Shown piece after piece: positions 1-12,665 of a stretch of 64,000 nucleotides of DNA. Location: the NCBI GenBank assembly GCA_005765155.1, contig VCCP01000005.1:620001-684000 (forward strand). Reading direction: 5' to 3'. How positions within the stretch are numbered: the stretch's first letter is position 1; each line of letters starts with the position of its first letter. The notes below the pieces were generated by a model. It was not told where the DNA came from. It made no database searches and saw only the letters and a list, made by a program, of their open reading frames with translations. Source of the stretch: Zelopaecilomyces penicillatus. Its lineage: Eukaryota; Ascomycota; Sordariomycetes; Hypocreales; Pseudodiploosporaceae. The position numbers were made by a program, and so were the translations under genes.

Positions 1-605
1 ACATCTGGGCTGGGTGTGTCGGGCTATTTTGCTTGGAAGCGGAACGGGAGGTGAGATGAGACACGGCGGCGCACCCGGAAAGCGGCAAGGCTCAAACATG
101 AAAAAAAAAAAAAGAAAAAGAGAAAAATAGGTACACAGAGCTGATTCAGCCACAAATTTATCATACCATGGCCAAGAGCAAGAATGGTGGGTTTGGCAAG
201 GGAATGCTGGTTCTGCAAAGGCCACTCGGAGATATGGAGTTACTTCATTACAGGTATTTACCAAGAATGGCAACCTGTTACCGGTATTACCTTAATTACA
301 CGTAACAACACTCGGAATGCGGCTGTTCCTTTTAAAGCTTGTTCTATCGTATCTTAGTAACTAACTACACTTAGGTGAGTTGAGTAGGATTAGAACAGGG
401 GCCCACGGTGAATAGACCGCTTCCGTTATAGAACGGCCATGGTGACTGACCCCGAGGACGGAGGAGGGAATTGGGAGAATAATTAGCCATCTGCCTGTAT
501 AGTACTGGTGCACCGTTAGCGGGCAGTCTAGAAGCATGGCTAGTGCTGAACATCTTCTACGATTCATTCTAATACCTAATGATCATCGCTAGGAAAGGAG
601 AAGGA

Positions 606-619
606 GGGGGGGGGGGGGG
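606..619. repeat. poly-G run, 14 bp
   Basis: Uninterrupted run of 14 G residues in non-coding sequence. The length is likely to be polymorphic or imprecisely sequenced. Confidence 0.9.
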
Positions 620-1930
620 TGAGTGTGCGGCCAGAACATGTTATAGGTACCTACGGTACCGTACTTTCCACACAGATGCAAGTAATTAGACTTCCTTGCC
701 TGTAGCTGGTATAAATGCCCATCTTGGGATATAATAATGTCCACTACAGGGCTGTAATTAATTAATTATGGAGGCCCGCCGCGCAATCCTCACCCCGGCT
801 CTGGCGATGTTTGATTCTGGAATCTTGGGCGCGCCTCCCGCCAAAAGGGCCCTCTCCCTCCAGGGTCCAGTGTTGTCCAGGTACCTCCACTTGCGATTAC
901 AGGGGACACAGCATCCATGCTACAAGGCACAAGGCACAAGGCACAGACGGTAGGTGATGGATGATTAGGGGGGACCCAGTCGCCAGGTCAGGCACCGGCA
1001 GGTCCCAGCATTCATTCTCACCCAACCGCTTGCTTGTGCGCAAACCCCTGGCTTCGCATGGCACTATCGTCTAGCACTCACGGATGCGGTAATTCTGCAT
1101 GGAGCATCCAACTCGTCAATTGCGATAGCTGATGCAGTCCTGGTAGGAGTATGGTGGTGCAAACAGACTGATGGATGGCCCCTTGGATGGGGGAGCATGG
1201 TATGTAGTTGTCCACGGTCCGGTACCTGCTTGCTAGGCTGATGTTACACTATAGCAGCATGTACTGAATCATCCAACGTGACAAAGCCTGCCTGGAAGCC
1301 AAAGAAAGAAGAACAAGAAGTAAAAAAAAAGAACACCCCGCCGTCTCAGCAGCCAGCAAGCCGTGCGTTTTTCCACGCCGCTTTTGCATCCCACCATCCA
1401 AATCCATCCATTCCCCTCCATCCACACGGTCCTGTGATTCATCAGTGATGAGCAGACTCGCCAGCGCTAATACCGGGTAAACGACATACAGCCTACAGGC
1501 AGGTACAGCGCTTGCTGCTCACTGCTGCTTACTGCTGCTGCTGCTGTCCTGCAAGTCGGGAACCCGCTGCTCGTCGCGTCCCGTCCCCTCCTCCGGCGTT
1601 GGGCCTATCAGCAGCCGTGGCTCGACCGCCAGCCCAAATCGCCTCACCTCACCTTTCGCTCGAGTCGTCAAAGTCCATCCATCCATCCACACCTCCTTGC
1701 GTCTGTGCGCACGCCTCGCGAGACTTGTTGACCTGCCCACGAGGCGAGCGAAGCCAAAAGGTTAGCTAGCAGGTACAGTAATTACTCCCAACTACTGCTG
1801 CGACGTGCGCCGAATTTGCTTCGACCTCCCTCCGCGCCCACATCGCCAGCTCCATCGCGCATCTTGTCAGCCCGACGAAGCGCAACCAGGGGAGTCTAAC
1901 GCAGGGCTCCAGCAAACTACTAGGTAACTC

Positions 1931-1950
1931 ACCTACCTACCTACCTACCT
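1931..1950. repeat. ACCT microsatellite, 5 copies
   Basis: Five perfect ACCT units in the leader region upstream of the kelch gene. Confidence 0.9.
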
Positions 1951-2622
1951 TGGTACCTTGTCTGCTTTTCATCTTGCTCTGGCCACGGTACGTACTGGGT
2001 GCGTTCCGAGAGAACAAGACCTCATCGTCATCTTCATCATCGCCATCCCCATCCCATCCACCTCTGCTCGCCTGCCTACCTGCCTGCCTACTCCCCCCTC
2101 CCTCCCCATTCGCTTCGCACCGAGACCACACCCCATGTCACCGCGTCTTCCGTCGCCTGCCGTCACCTGTCGTCGCTTGCTGTCGTCCATATTTCCCGGT
2201 CGCCGGACCCTCTCCCCGTTTATCCCCCCGTGGCCTCTCACGGACCCAACCTCGAGGCACTGCCTGGCGTGGCCCGATCCGCTTTGTCAAGGGTCAATCT
2301 TTGACCAGCCCTTGACTGTGGCCCGGGACCCCTGCTGGCACCAATTCTCAAGTTGTCTGGACGGAGCCTGACCAGCTTTGCCAGACCTCCTCCTGCAACC
2401 AGGGACGTGACGAGTTCAGTCTCGCCAAACGCCGTTTGACACTCACCATATCCTACACCGTCACCTGTTGTCCTTGTTTCACTCACCGTCTTAACCGCTC
2501 TAACCGCCTCCCCTAACCCTCCGCATCTACTACTTCTTCTTCTTCTTATCTTTTTCTTCATCTTCTCTCTCGGGTGGTGGCGATATCCCATTTCTGCGCC
2601 GTCGAGCGCGGTGGCCGGCATC

Positions 2623-5600
2623 ATGGCCGAACCCATAGAACTGACTGGCTCTCAGAACCTGTCCCAGACCAGCTTCTACGTATTTCCCGATTCTGCGGCC
2701 AATGATCCTCGACAGCAACAAACAGATCGCTACAGTCCCGACGGTGCCCACCGAGGAATTTATCGGAGTCCCTCGACAAGGATTCCTAGAAACAGCTCTC
2801 ACCAGGGTTTCCAAACCGCCTTGTATTCGTCATCCAACCCCAACCCGACCGGCTTCGCCTCTCTCCCTCTGCGCAGAAGTAACACCACATCCACCCCGAG
2901 AAGCCAGCATGCTAGGCAGCTGAGTCTTCAGAATAGCCTCGCCAAACCTCTGCCAGAGCCTCCAGCCCATAATAGCCCCACGTCCCCCTCGACACCTCTC
3001 GCTTCCCTTCCGAACCTCGCACCAAGACTTGCCGAAGCGGGGCCATCGTCGGCTCGCTATCCTGAGCCCAGTATGAACAGCCGAACAAGCACAATGGACT
3101 CGGCCAGCTCGGCTGTCTCGAGTCAGATGTACAATGGTGGTGGTGGTGGTGGTAGTGGAGGAGGAACGGAGCAATATGTGCAAGATGCAAACACTGGCAG
3201 TATAAGCAGCATAAACAGCTCGTTTAGGCATGATGCCAACGGCGACGAACCGAGGGATGGACTGACACCGAGAAGTAATGGTGCTGCAACGGCAGGACAG
3301 TCACCTGCCATCCCCCAGGCAAGAACCCCAGCACCGGGTGCGCCTGTTGGTGGTCCATCTCAGGGATCGTCTGCCCATCTTTCGGGCCTGATGTGCAACG
3401 TGCACCGGACGACGGGACGAGAGCCTCATCCCTTGGTGGGCGCCACAACAACTATTCTTGGAGATAAGCTATACGTGTTTGGAGGAAGAATCCTGTCTCG
3501 AAGCCGCCCCGCCCCGCTCACATCAGACCTTTATGAGCTGGATCTCATCCGTCGCCACTGGACTAAGCTTGAGACGACTGGCGATGTGCCTCCGCCTCGA
3601 TACTTTCACTCCATGTGCCCTTTAGGAGACACTAAAATGGTCTGCTATGGTGGCATGTCCCCCGCCCCTAACCAACCCATCAACTCCGACCAGCAGCAGC
3701 CTGAAGTCACTGTCATGTCTGATATCTATATATACGATGTGCCAACTAGAACATGGACTTACCTGCCGACACAAGATGCCCCTCAAGGCCGATATGCCCA
3801 CTGCGCCTGTATCCTACCATCGGCCGCTACCTTTTCTTCAAAAACCGCACCGCTTTCCGCTCTTCAACATAATCCTTCTTCTGGAAATCCGAATGAAGGT
3901 CGAATTGGCATCAATATTGATGGCACAGGCGGCGCCGAAATGGTCGTGGTTGGCGGCCAGGATGGAGCCAATCATTATATTGAGCAAATTAGTGTCTTTA
4001 ATCTACGAAGTCTCAAATGGACTTCAACACAGCCATTAGGGAAGAGCTGCGGCGCATATAGGAGTGTGGCTGCTCCTCTCCCACCTTCTGTGACATCGAG
4101 AATCGGAAAGGCCAATCAAAATGGTTACTCGCGTATGGACACGGGAGTAAGCTATGAGGCGCGGGAACCAGGTTCATCGATGCTCATCTACTCAAATTAT
4201 AATTTTCTAGACGTCAAGCTAGAGCTCCAAGTTAGATCTTCAGATGGAACTCTCACAGAAAAGCCAATGTCCGGATCCTACTCGCCTCCCGGACTCCGAT
4301 TTCCTAACGGCGGGGTTATCGACACGCATTTTGTTGTGAGCGGTACATATCTTACATCTTCGAAACAAGAATATGCACTCTGGGCTCTGGATTTACGAAC
4401 TCTTACTTGGAGCCGTATCGATGCCGGAGGAAGTGTGTTTAGCCAAGGCAGCTGGAATAGGGGTGTCTTGTGGAATCGACGGAACACATTCGTCATTCTG
4501 GGCAATCGAAAGAGGAGTTTGGTGGATGATTATAACCACCGACGTATCAATTTCTCCAATGTATGCATGGTTGAGCTCGAGGCTTTTGGTTTCTACGACA
4601 ATCCCCGCAAAACAAGCCCCATGTCTGGCTTCATCTCTGCCAGCAGTCCATACTCGGGACCTGGCCTCAGCCTGGCTCGCAAGGCTGGCTACACCGCCGG
4701 AGGACGTTTCCATTCCAGAGCAAGCGAGGAATTGGGCGAAAAGGCGTTGGTCATGCGAGAACTAGCGGATATGGATATTTTGTGCATTGGCGGTGAAAGA
4801 ATCCCGGTCAATTCTCGGATTGTGGCTCGAAGATGGGGTCCATATTTCGTTCAGCTCCTGCGAGAAGGTACTGCGACTCAGGACGGTAGTGATACTATGA
4901 CGCTTCGGTCGGGCTTATCCAACAACCAGTTGCGCATGTCGTCCATGACAATCACACCCAACTCGAGGAACATTAATGAGAGTACCACTTCGCTGAGCAG
5001 CACATTGGTATCTTCCGCAGGTTCCAGTGGTGTGCCTCCTAGCCTTGCAGGGTTGAGTATGTCTGGCATGGCTGCGTCTCAAGGGGATGAAATCAACCCG
5101 GCTACCATCAATACGGCACCCACACCACGTACCTTGCCGCCAAATGCACGACCTCGATGCCTCTATCTTCCACATACATACCTGACGATCCAGGCACTTC
5201 TCCACTTTTTATATACGAGCTCACTTCCTCCGCCCACATCTCCTCTCTGCACGCCGCAGATTCTCTGCTCATTGTTGCAGATCTCGCGGCCGTATCGCAT
5301 CGATGGCCTCTTGGAAGCGGTTGTCGAACGGCTACACGCTCTACTTGATAGCAGAAATGCGGCGGCTGTATTCAATGCGACAGCCATGGCAGCGGGAGGT
5401 GGTCGGGGCATCGATGGTTCGCTCAACCCCAACTTTTTTGTTGGCAGTCTAGACCCTGTTGGGTCTCCTGTGTCAACATCCAACTTTTCCCTAGGAGGAA
5501 CTACCGTCAATGAGGGATACCAGTCTGATTTGGCCTCTCTTCCGGCTGGTTTGACCCTCAACACGGCAAACATCCAGCAGCCCACCCGACCAGGCAGCGG

Positions 5601-5880
5601 CGAAGGCTCGGCAACAACCAGTGTGAGTGGCTCAGAATGGGGATCAGAAATGGGAGACAATGATCGAGACAGCTTTGTCTGGAATGGAGAATTAAGCAGC
5701 GTGATTGGTCTGCAGAAGCGAGGTTTGCGCGGATTGATGGAAGGACGGAGAATGCGAGAACGAACAGGGACCGGGGTCAGCACGGTGTCCGGCATAGTGG
5801 GCACCGCTGGTGGTCCGGGATACGGTGGCCAGGTCGGCCAGGTCGGCCAACGGGTCGGTCTGGGCATTGCCGGCTCATAG
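2623..5880 (+). CDS. PMD1: Kelch-repeat regulator, PMD1/MDS3 family
   Basis: Single-exon gene of 1085 residues. The open frame extends four codons upstream to a GTG, but the first ATG is at 2623. The N-terminal ~265 residues are Ser/Pro/Asn-rich and probably disordered, with a Gly run encoded by six GGT codons. Kelch-type beta-propeller repeats follow from about residue 270 (motifs such as KLYVFGG, MVCYGG and MVVVGGQDG) to about 640. A BTB-like region is split: 'DILCIGGERIPVNSRI' near residue 715 and 'TYLTIQALLHFLYTSSLPP' near 848, separated by a low-complexity insert. This order matches the fungal Mds3/Pmd1 family, which in yeast acts as a negative regulator of sporulation and in pH/TOR-linked morphogenesis. 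It is convergent with the acyl-CoA synthetase gene. Family confidence is high; the role in this species is inferred. Confidence 0.9.
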   Translation: MAEPIELTGSQNLSQTSFYVFPDSAANDPRQQQTDRYSPDGAHRGIYRSPSTRIPRNSSHQGFQTALYSSSNPNPTGFASLPLRRSNTTSTPRSQHARQLSLQNSLAKPLPEPPAHNSPTSPSTPLASLPNLAPRLAEAGPSSARYPEPSMNSRTSTMDSASSAVSSQMYNGGGGGGSGGGTEQYVQDANTGSISSINSSFRHDANGDEPRDGLTPRSNGAATAGQSPAIPQARTPAPGAPVGGPSQGSSAHLSGLMCNVHRTTGREPHPLVGATTTILGDKLYVFGGRILSRSRPAPLTSDLYELDLIRRHWTKLETTGDVPPPRYFHSMCPLGDTKMVCYGGMSPAPNQPINSDQQQPEVTVMSDIYIYDVPTRTWTYLPTQDAPQGRYAHCACILPSAATFSSKTAPLSALQHNPSSGNPNEGRIGINIDGTGGAEMVVVGGQDGANHYIEQISVFNLRSLKWTSTQPLGKSCGAYRSVAAPLPPSVTSRIGKANQNGYSRMDTGVSYEAREPGSSMLIYSNYNFLDVKLELQVRSSDGTLTEKPMSGSYSPPGLRFPNGGVIDTHFVVSGTYLTSSKQEYALWALDLRTLTWSRIDAGGSVFSQGSWNRGVLWNRRNTFVILGNRKRSLVDDYNHRRINFSNVCMVELEAFGFYDNPRKTSPMSGFISASSPYSGPGLSLARKAGYTAGGRFHSRASEELGEKALVMRELADMDILCIGGERIPVNSRIVARRWGPYFVQLLREGTATQDGSDTMTLRSGLSNNQLRMSSMTITPNSRNINESTTSLSSTLVSSAGSSGVPPSLAGLSMSGMAASQGDEINPATINTAPTPRTLPPNARPRCLYLPHTYLTIQALLHFLYTSSLPPPTSPLCTPQILCSLLQISRPYRIDGLLEAVVERLHALLDSRNAAAVFNATAMAAGGGRGIDGSLNPNFFVGSLDPVGSPVSTSNFSLGGTTVNEGYQSDLASLPAGLTLNTANIQQPTRPGSGEGSATTSVSGSEWGSEMGDNDRDSFVWNGELSSVIGLQKRGLRGLMEGRRMRERTGTGVSTVSGIVGTAGGPGYGGQVGQVGQRVGLGIAGS
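3136..3153 (+). repeat. GGT trinucleotide repeat encoding a Gly run
   Basis: Six perfect GGT codons inside the disordered N-terminus of the kelch protein. Confidence 0.9.
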
Positions 5881-6372
5881 ACGAAACTTAATGTCGGGCA
5901 TTTTGATTCGAAAGTGCCTGTAGTGCCGCCTGCTTCACAGTAGGTGTGTCTAAATGACGGGGGGTTATCACTTTTTGATCTTTCTTTTTTTTAAAATTTA
6001 AAACAAAAGGAAGGCAGAGCAACTGCATGTAAATAGCATTTTTGGTGTGGAGAAATCTTGTGGAGATGTAATGTCTTCAATACGGGTATATATATGCATG
6101 ACGAATCTAAAAAGCACTGCCCTGGTGGACGATGCTCATGAACTTGAGGGAAACGATCTCTTGTCCGTTTTGGAAGTGAACGTTTTATATTATTTGCATT
6201 CTTTATTGTGTGTGCCCAGCCACCGACATACTAAATAAGTAGGTACAGAAAGTAAGAACAAGAGAAAAGAGTACAGAATGCCTCCTTACAACCCGCATCG
6301 TTATATTCTACGTATCCCGTGATATTCGTTCCAACATAGCCTTTCATTTCTTTCATTTCATTCATTCCAACT
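5881..6372. other. Convergent intergenic spacer
   Basis: 492 bp between the stop codons of two convergent genes. AT-rich with T and A runs. It must hold both 3' UTRs and polyadenylation sites. No gene seen. Confidence 0.7.
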
Positions 6373-8443
6373 TTATAACTTTACGCGTCCAGCGTCCAGT
6401 TCTTTCCACTCCTTCTCGCCAAAGGGGACATAGGAATCATCCTTGAGCCAGAATAACTCATCACCGCCAGCCACGGGCCGCACGCCAGAGACGCGCAAGT
6501 TGTGTTTTTGCTGCTTGTTGGTGCCTGTGGTCTGGGCGTTGTTGCCGATATCGGTAACGAGGCGGAGGAAGAGCGGCTGGGCGTAGCGCGGGAGAGTTTG
6601 GCGAACATGGGCAGCTAGACTGCGTAACGTGTCGGTGTCGGGAGCAGAGCCAGAGCCGGAGCCGAAGCTGATGGCGACGCAGCCGGCGCGGCCGTCGTGG
6701 TGGGGCAGCTCGACGCCGTAGACGTTGGCTTCGCTGACGGCAGGGTGGAGGCCGACGGCGTGGCTGACTTCGGCGGTGGAGACGTTTTCGGATTTCCAGC
6801 GGAACGTGTCGCCGATGCGGTCGCTGAAGTAGACGCGGCCGTCCGAGTCCCAGCGGATAACGTCGCCAGTGCGGAACCAGGCGTCGCCCTTGGAGAAGAC
6901 GTCGCGTAGGATTTTCGAGTTTGTGGCGTTGGGATTGTTATAGTAACCCTGGAAGCGTGTCCCGATGTCTTCGGCGGGTAAGCGGAAGAGCATCTCGCCA
7001 GGTTCGCCGGACTTGACTTTGATGCAGAAACCTGTCTTTGGGTTCTTCCGGGGTAGTTCTGTCTCCCAATCGACGTCTACCAGGGCGGTGGTGTTACCGA
7101 GAACAAGATGATACAACCATCCCGTACGACCAATCGCACCCGCGGTCAGCGAATTCTTGGAAACATTCCACGTCGCATGGGGCGCCTCCGTCGCCGCATA
7201 AAACTCCACAATCGTGCCCACACCAAAACGATCCTTGAACTTATCCCAGATATCAGGTCTCAGGCCATTGCCAAAGGCAAGCTCAACGTGGTGCTTCTTG
7301 TCGAGGTTCTCCCCCGTAAGCGGGTCGAGCTGCGGTGGCGCGGCGAGCAGGTAGCGTAAAGTTTCGCCGACGTATTGGATCATGGTGGCTTTGTGGGCGC
7401 GAACGTCTTGCCAGAAGAGCTTGGTGGAGAATTTGCGGCCGATGGCTTGGGTGGTGCCGGCGAAGACGGTGGCGCAGAGGGAGAGGAGGGCTGCGGAGGA
7501 GTGGTAGAGAGGCATGGACTGGATTTGAGTTAGCAAGTAACTTTACGCATGAGTATGGTATGTATATTGTGGCATAGATAGGCTCGGGATATTTCTTCAT
7601 ATGGGCGGTGATGGAGCTTACCGTGTACATAATGTCGTCGCCGCCTCGGCCAAGCAATACCTCGCCCAGGGTGCTGCCCGAGTAACACTTGCCCCACGAC
7701 ACAATCGCAGGTTTGGGCAGGCCGGTGGTGCCCGAGGTGTAGATGAGCACGGCCATGGTCGAAGTGAGTTGTCCTCCTCTGTCGGCATCCGGGCTGCGCT
7801 CTGGCGGCGAAGCTGCGGCCTCGGCTTCAGCTTCTGGCGTGAAGATGACGAAGCTCACATTGCTAAGCTCCTCCTGAATGCTGCCGTCTTCAAATGCCTC
7901 GGCTACGTTGGGATCAATGAGACACAGTCGGGTAGACGCTGCTTTGATACAATGTGCCAACGGCTTCCCCGTTAAATTGTAGTTAATAAACGCAGGCTTT
8001 GCGCCGATACTCCAGAGAGCCCACCACACGAAGAAGAAGGTATCCGAGTTTTGAAAATCCATGGCGACCACGTCCCCCGGTTTAACGCCGTGCTTGGATT
8101 TCAGCCATGACCCGTAGCGCAGGATGGTCTCGTAGCAGTGAGCGTAGGTGTGAGAGCGGTCCTCGAAGAGCAAAAAGGGCCGCGATGCTGTTTGCGGGTT
8201 CTGGGCGTGCGCTTCAAACGTGTAGAAGAGGTTGAGCGTGTCCCGGCGCTCGCGGGTGAAGCAGCGCCATCCGATGAGGCCGACGCTTTTGAGGAGCTGG
8301 AGGTCGAACCAGAGCCCGCTGCGGGCGTTGAGGTAGGCGAGGGAAGCGACCGCGGCGGGGGCGGCGAGGGCGAGAGGGACTATATAATGGGTAACAGGGA
8401 AGGTGATGATGTCAGAGACGAGATTGAAAGTTGAAAAGGCCAT
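6373..8443 (-). CDS. FAT1: Very-long-chain acyl-CoA synthetase / fatty acid transporter (FAT1-like)
   Basis: Two exons on the minus strand, 8443-7622 and 7518-6373, with a 103-bp intron (GTAAGC...CCAG, phase 0), giving 655 residues. It belongs to the AMP-binding FATP/VLACS family, which activates very-long-chain fatty acids to CoA esters and couples this to uptake at membranes. Visible motifs are the N-terminal hydrophobic segment 'HYIVPLALAAPAAVASLAYL', the P-loop-like adenylation motif 'LIYTSGTTGLPKP' near residue 233, 'YVGETLRYL' near 325, 'FYAATEAP', and the VLACS signature 'DRIGDTFRWKSENVST' near 505. The length is normal for Fat1. An in-frame ATG at 8503 would add 20 Ser/Pro-rich residues; I prefer 8443, which sits just before the membrane segment. 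The start is the least certain part. Confidence 0.92.
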
Positions 8444-10941
8444 ATCATATTTTGGTTTGGTGGAGATGGATGGGGGGGGAAAGGGGGAACACGAACCTGG
8501 CATGGTTGAAGCTGTATCGAACACAAGCAAAGTACGCTGGTGCTGGTGATTTTGATTCTTATGGCAATGGGTGAGACACAAAGCTGTGATCCCTTGCGTT
8601 GTAGGATATGACAACGGAAAAGTGTAAAATTTGCTGCCCGTTGGGTAGGAATCTTGACGGAAAAAAAAACAAAAGCAAAATGTATCTGTCTTGTCTGACT
8701 GATTGGAATCCAGGAGGATTGCCTGGCCAGACGGTAGCCTTTTCTTTTTTGGACTCACTTCCCCAGATGAACTGAAACGATGTGTAAAAAGAAAAAAGAA
8801 ACTTGACGTGAAAAAAGGAACGAAAACAAGATAATAAGCCCCGGCACGAAGCTGTAGCAAACAACAGAGGGGAACGGAAACGTATCTGCGAGACCTGTCA
8901 GTGATGATGAAGAAGAAGAAGAAGTGTGACAGGTGACAGTGAGAATAAATGGATGACAACAACCACCTTGTAAACAAGCAACACTAGGGAGAGGGGGGGA
9001 AACTAAACTTGGAGCAAGGGCGGGCTAATTATCAATGCAAAAAAAACTAAAAAAAAAATTACACACGTGTAGGGGTTTTGCTTCTTGGCTATTTTATTCG
9101 TGTCAACGGCGGCCGGGCTTTGCGGAGAGACATGGAAATGCGGTTCCCTTTGGTAGCATTGGAGGGTAGGTACCTTGTCTTGTCTTATTTATGTCTTATA
9201 TTACCATGTCCCTGTCGGTGTAGGGAAGGGACGGAGTGAGAGTAACGGCTTATTGTGATTACATGTAAGAGGATGGCGATTCGTCTTTGATGAAGGAGGT
9301 GGGGAATTCTCGTCTCAGCACAAAAAACGTGGGGTATGTTGGCTGAGAGCTTCGCGAGCCACGGTTAAGAGGGGGGTCTTTTTGCGTCATGGGTGTAGAT
9401 GGTGGATGGTTGGATGGTAGATGGTACAAAGATGATCTTATGGAATGTGCATGGGATGTAATGTAATTGTAATGTACAGGATATCACGTATAGTACTATG
9501 CATAGACGCTAAAAGGCAAGTTACTGTACTTGGCGCAGAACTAGACCCAATGCCTGCAATACTTGCGATGCCTCAACAGCCAAAGGATCCAAGGTTGGTC
9601 GCAACTCATCCTTTGGCTTGGTATGGAGCTGAAAAGAGGTAGAAAGTAGATCTTGATTTATTGAGTGAGTTGGAGATGCCTCGGCTCGGGGCTACACATG
9701 CAGCGACGCCCCGATGCAAGCGGGGTGCGGGGTTTTCTCCATGGGTAAGTACCTAGTAGATAGATTGAGTGTGGTGTGGCTTTTAATAATCATGGGGGTT
9801 GGATTGGTTTGTTTTGAAATGTATACGACGAAACGAGGGGGAATGTGCTGTATGTTTGTAACTTTGTGAGGGGGAGCGGCGGAGGAGGCGGAGGCGGCGG
9901 CGGTCTGTGGGTTCCCTTGTCCTTTTGCTGGTCGAAAGGGAACGGAGTCGGCGCGTCGTTTAGGTAAACTCCTGTCCGTTTGGGTCCGATGGAGGTGAGA
10001 CTTGGTAACGGCGAGCCGGGCAGTCCGTGAAGCCCGGATAAAAGGTATCGAGTGAGTTTGTTTTGTCTGGATGTTTGTTTAAGATTGTGTTTAAAGAGAT
10101 ATATATACTAGCGTTTGAGACTGGTTGTTGGACATGCCATTTCCTATAACATCTTGTGTGTTTACCTAGAGAAAGTTGACAAACGGAGTGAAGCTAGGTA
10201 AACTAATTACTTCATAGGTTGAATTGGCTATTACTTGATTGGAGGAAACATGGGGAATGTGATGGAGAGCAGGGCGGTGGCTTAATGGACGGACAAAGAA
10301 TGGCCTGGTGCCCGACTTCCTTGGCTAACAAAAAGACCATTCCGTTCCATGCAAGCGAGAGGTATTACTGACTGTAGGAACGGCATTGGTTGAAAGTGAA
10401 AATTGCCGGATTCCGTAGCAGGAAAAATGTACTTGATGTAGGTATTCGCGTCAAAGTTGGTCAAGGTCGGCAATCGGGGTTTGACCTCCGGGCTACTGTG
10501 CCATCAAGGTGTGGTGCTGAGTCAACCGACGGTGACGATTAACACGGTCAGGTATGTGCCAACTTGCTGATGTATCTGAGTTGGAACTCCCAAAATCAGG
10601 AATGCTCTTTTCGAAATTTTGACAACAGTAAGTAGGTTCTAATACTTCTAAAGTGGAGTATCATGTATAGTATGAACTCCAACTGTAACTGGTTATGAAG
10701 CTCAACTTCGCTCAATCGCTTTTTATTATAGAGGTCGGCACCAACACCCACGTGACTGCGCGCCAAAGGGGGGGTTCTAGACTCCTTGATGATGCCACGC
10801 ATGGCAATCTGCTTGTTGTAGATAGGAATAGTTGCACCATTTCGCGAGGACGACCCGCTCGTCCAGTCCGCCAGCCGGGCAAAACGAACAACAACGAAAT
10901 AATTGAGATACCCCCCATCGCCAAGCATATAATCTGCAACA
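8444..10941. other. Divergent intergenic region, no gene seen
   Basis: 2.5 kb between the divergent acyl-CoA synthetase and PIG-S genes. It contains T-rich and A-rich runs, a short GGC/GGA-rich stretch near 9880-9905, and only short unsupported open frames. It should hold both promoters. Confidence 0.6.
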
Positions 10942-12665
10942 ATGGCGCCGGGGACGAAACCGGAGCAGAAGCAGCAGCAGCAGCAGCAGCCAGTTGTCGC
11001 TGTAGACGATGCTGCTGCTGCTGCATCCTCGTCATCACCCACACAGCCGCCTCCCGAAAAACCAGCTGCGATACGGAACCGATCTTATGTTGTCCTATCT
11101 TTCTGGCTCGTGGTGTTGCTGCTAGGAGTGCCGTTTTGGTGGACGACGACGGCCATTTACCGGGCCAAGCTTCCAGTTGATGGTATGCTGCAATGGGCAG
11201 ACGGCAAGGTATGCAAACGCGCAGTCCATTTCATACATCTACATGTCCCGTTACCTCGTCTTGCTAGATGCTAATGAGATGCGCTACTTTCTAGGCTTGT
11301 CGACCTGTATTTCCTTTACAGATATCTATACGGGCAGAGTCATTAGGTGTTCCAGAGGCACAGCATCTCGTGCGCTTGACGCAGCATGCGCTCGATGATC
11401 TCAACGACTTCTCTGGCCACCACCTGCGTCTGCAGCTCGCCCCAAAGGACACGCCTTTACGAACCGACGACCCAGATGTAGCTCTTACTATCCAGCTGAC
11501 CTCTGGCAAAGCCAGCTCGGCATCGCTAAACCCACACTCGCCTGTGTTGGTTATCACATACCCTCCAAACTTTGTGCCATCGCTCACGTCGACTTCATCC
11601 CCGCTCGCAAACTACATCACCGACGAGCTTCGATCTACATTTGCCGAGGAACAGACCATCATCTCGTATCTTCTTTCAAATTCAGCCATGTCCTCGGGTG
11701 CTCGCCAGGGCTTGAGCGCCGAGGCTGCAGAGTCGCTTTCGAAACGAACAACCCGATCTCTCCGCTATGCCCCGACGTACCACCTGAGCTTTTCGCTCTT
11801 TGCGGATGGAGCGATACCGAACACATGGGATATTGAAGAGGCGATTGCAGAGTACATCCAGCCCATGCTTGATGTGCTGCAGCCGATTCATAACTTTACC
11901 ATTGACACGCAGGTCCAGCTGTATGCCTCGCCGGGTGTTCAGTCCGAAGTTCTCAACAAGGACCATCTTGCGCAGTTCATCAACGCTGCGGAGTGGCCGC
12001 TCTCGCCGTCTATCGGCGAAGCCCCGACGGTTAATTTCATCATCTTTGTTGGAAACCAAACCATCGGACTCGACTCTGAGACTGGGACGTCACAAGCCTG
12101 GATGATCCCGCAATGGGGCACCGTTTACCTACTCCCTCTTTCAAATACGGAAACCCACGTCTCAAGCGCAACTCTCAAGCAGCCGATGTTGACTTTTAGC
12201 GGCCACCTTTTGTCCCTACTAGGCACCCCTCAATCAGGATCCTTACCCCTGAGGCTCTCCACCCTCGTCCGCATCCGATCTACCGATCTTTTACTCCAGG
12301 CATCATCTACAATGGGCTCCCTTGCACGTCTAACGCTTGCACTGCCCTCCATCTCCATCCCCAGCCGGGTGCTCGACGGCGTGACCACAACCATGGCCCA
12401 TCTAGAGCAAGCCTGTGCCCATCTCGGTGGTCTGGAGGGCCTGCGCTACGCCATGATTGCTGAGGCAGCGGCCGAGAAGGCGTTTTTCGAAAAGACCATG
12501 GTGGGGCAGCTGTACTTCCCTGATGAGCATAAGATAGCCGTCTATCTGCCTTTGTTGGGCCCGGTGGCGGTGCCGTTGATACTGGGGCTTGTCAGTGAGC
12601 TGAAAAGGTGGTCCAAGAAGAGAAAGGAAAAGGCGCAGGAAGCCAAAGAAAAGAAAGCTCAATGA
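10942..12665 (+). CDS. GPI17: GPI transamidase subunit PIG-S/Gpi17
   Basis: Two exons, 10942-11208 and 11295-12665, with an 86-bp phase-0 intron (GTATGC...TTTCTAG), giving 545 residues. PIG-S is a subunit of the ER-membrane complex that attaches GPI anchors to proteins. The N-terminus is short, cytosolic and low-complexity, with a CAG-encoded Gln run (residues 11-16) and an Ala run. A transmembrane helix follows at ~49-67 ('VVLSFWLVVLLLGVPFWW'), then the conserved block 'LPVDGMLQWADGK' joined across the intron to 'ACRPVFPLQISI', then 'LTQHALDDLNDFSGHHLRL'. A second transmembrane helix lies at ~502-522, followed by a Lys-rich tail. One helix at each end with a large luminal domain between is the family topology. 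It seems complete. Confidence 0.95.

Larger units (their letters stand above)
1..2622. other. 5' flank of the kelch gene, no gene seen
   Basis: No convincing coding region. The last ~1.3 kb is CT-rich and holds several overlapping short open frames with low-complexity translations. The ~40 bp from 2528 are a CTT/TCT-rich tract typical of fungal leaders just before a start codon. A G14 run (606-619) and an ACCT microsatellite (1931-1950) are present. It is probably a long promoter and leader for the downstream regulator; the transcription start cannot be placed. Confidence 0.6.

Noticed and set aside
1950..2371. Overlapping 100-137 codon frames upstream of the kelch gene
   Set aside because: They are products of CT-rich leader sequence, with repetitive Pro/Ser/His translations and no conserved blocks.
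5163..5867. 234-codon minus-strand frame inside the kelch gene
   Set aside because: It is a shadow of the kelch coding sequence; the plus-strand frame has clear domain motifs.
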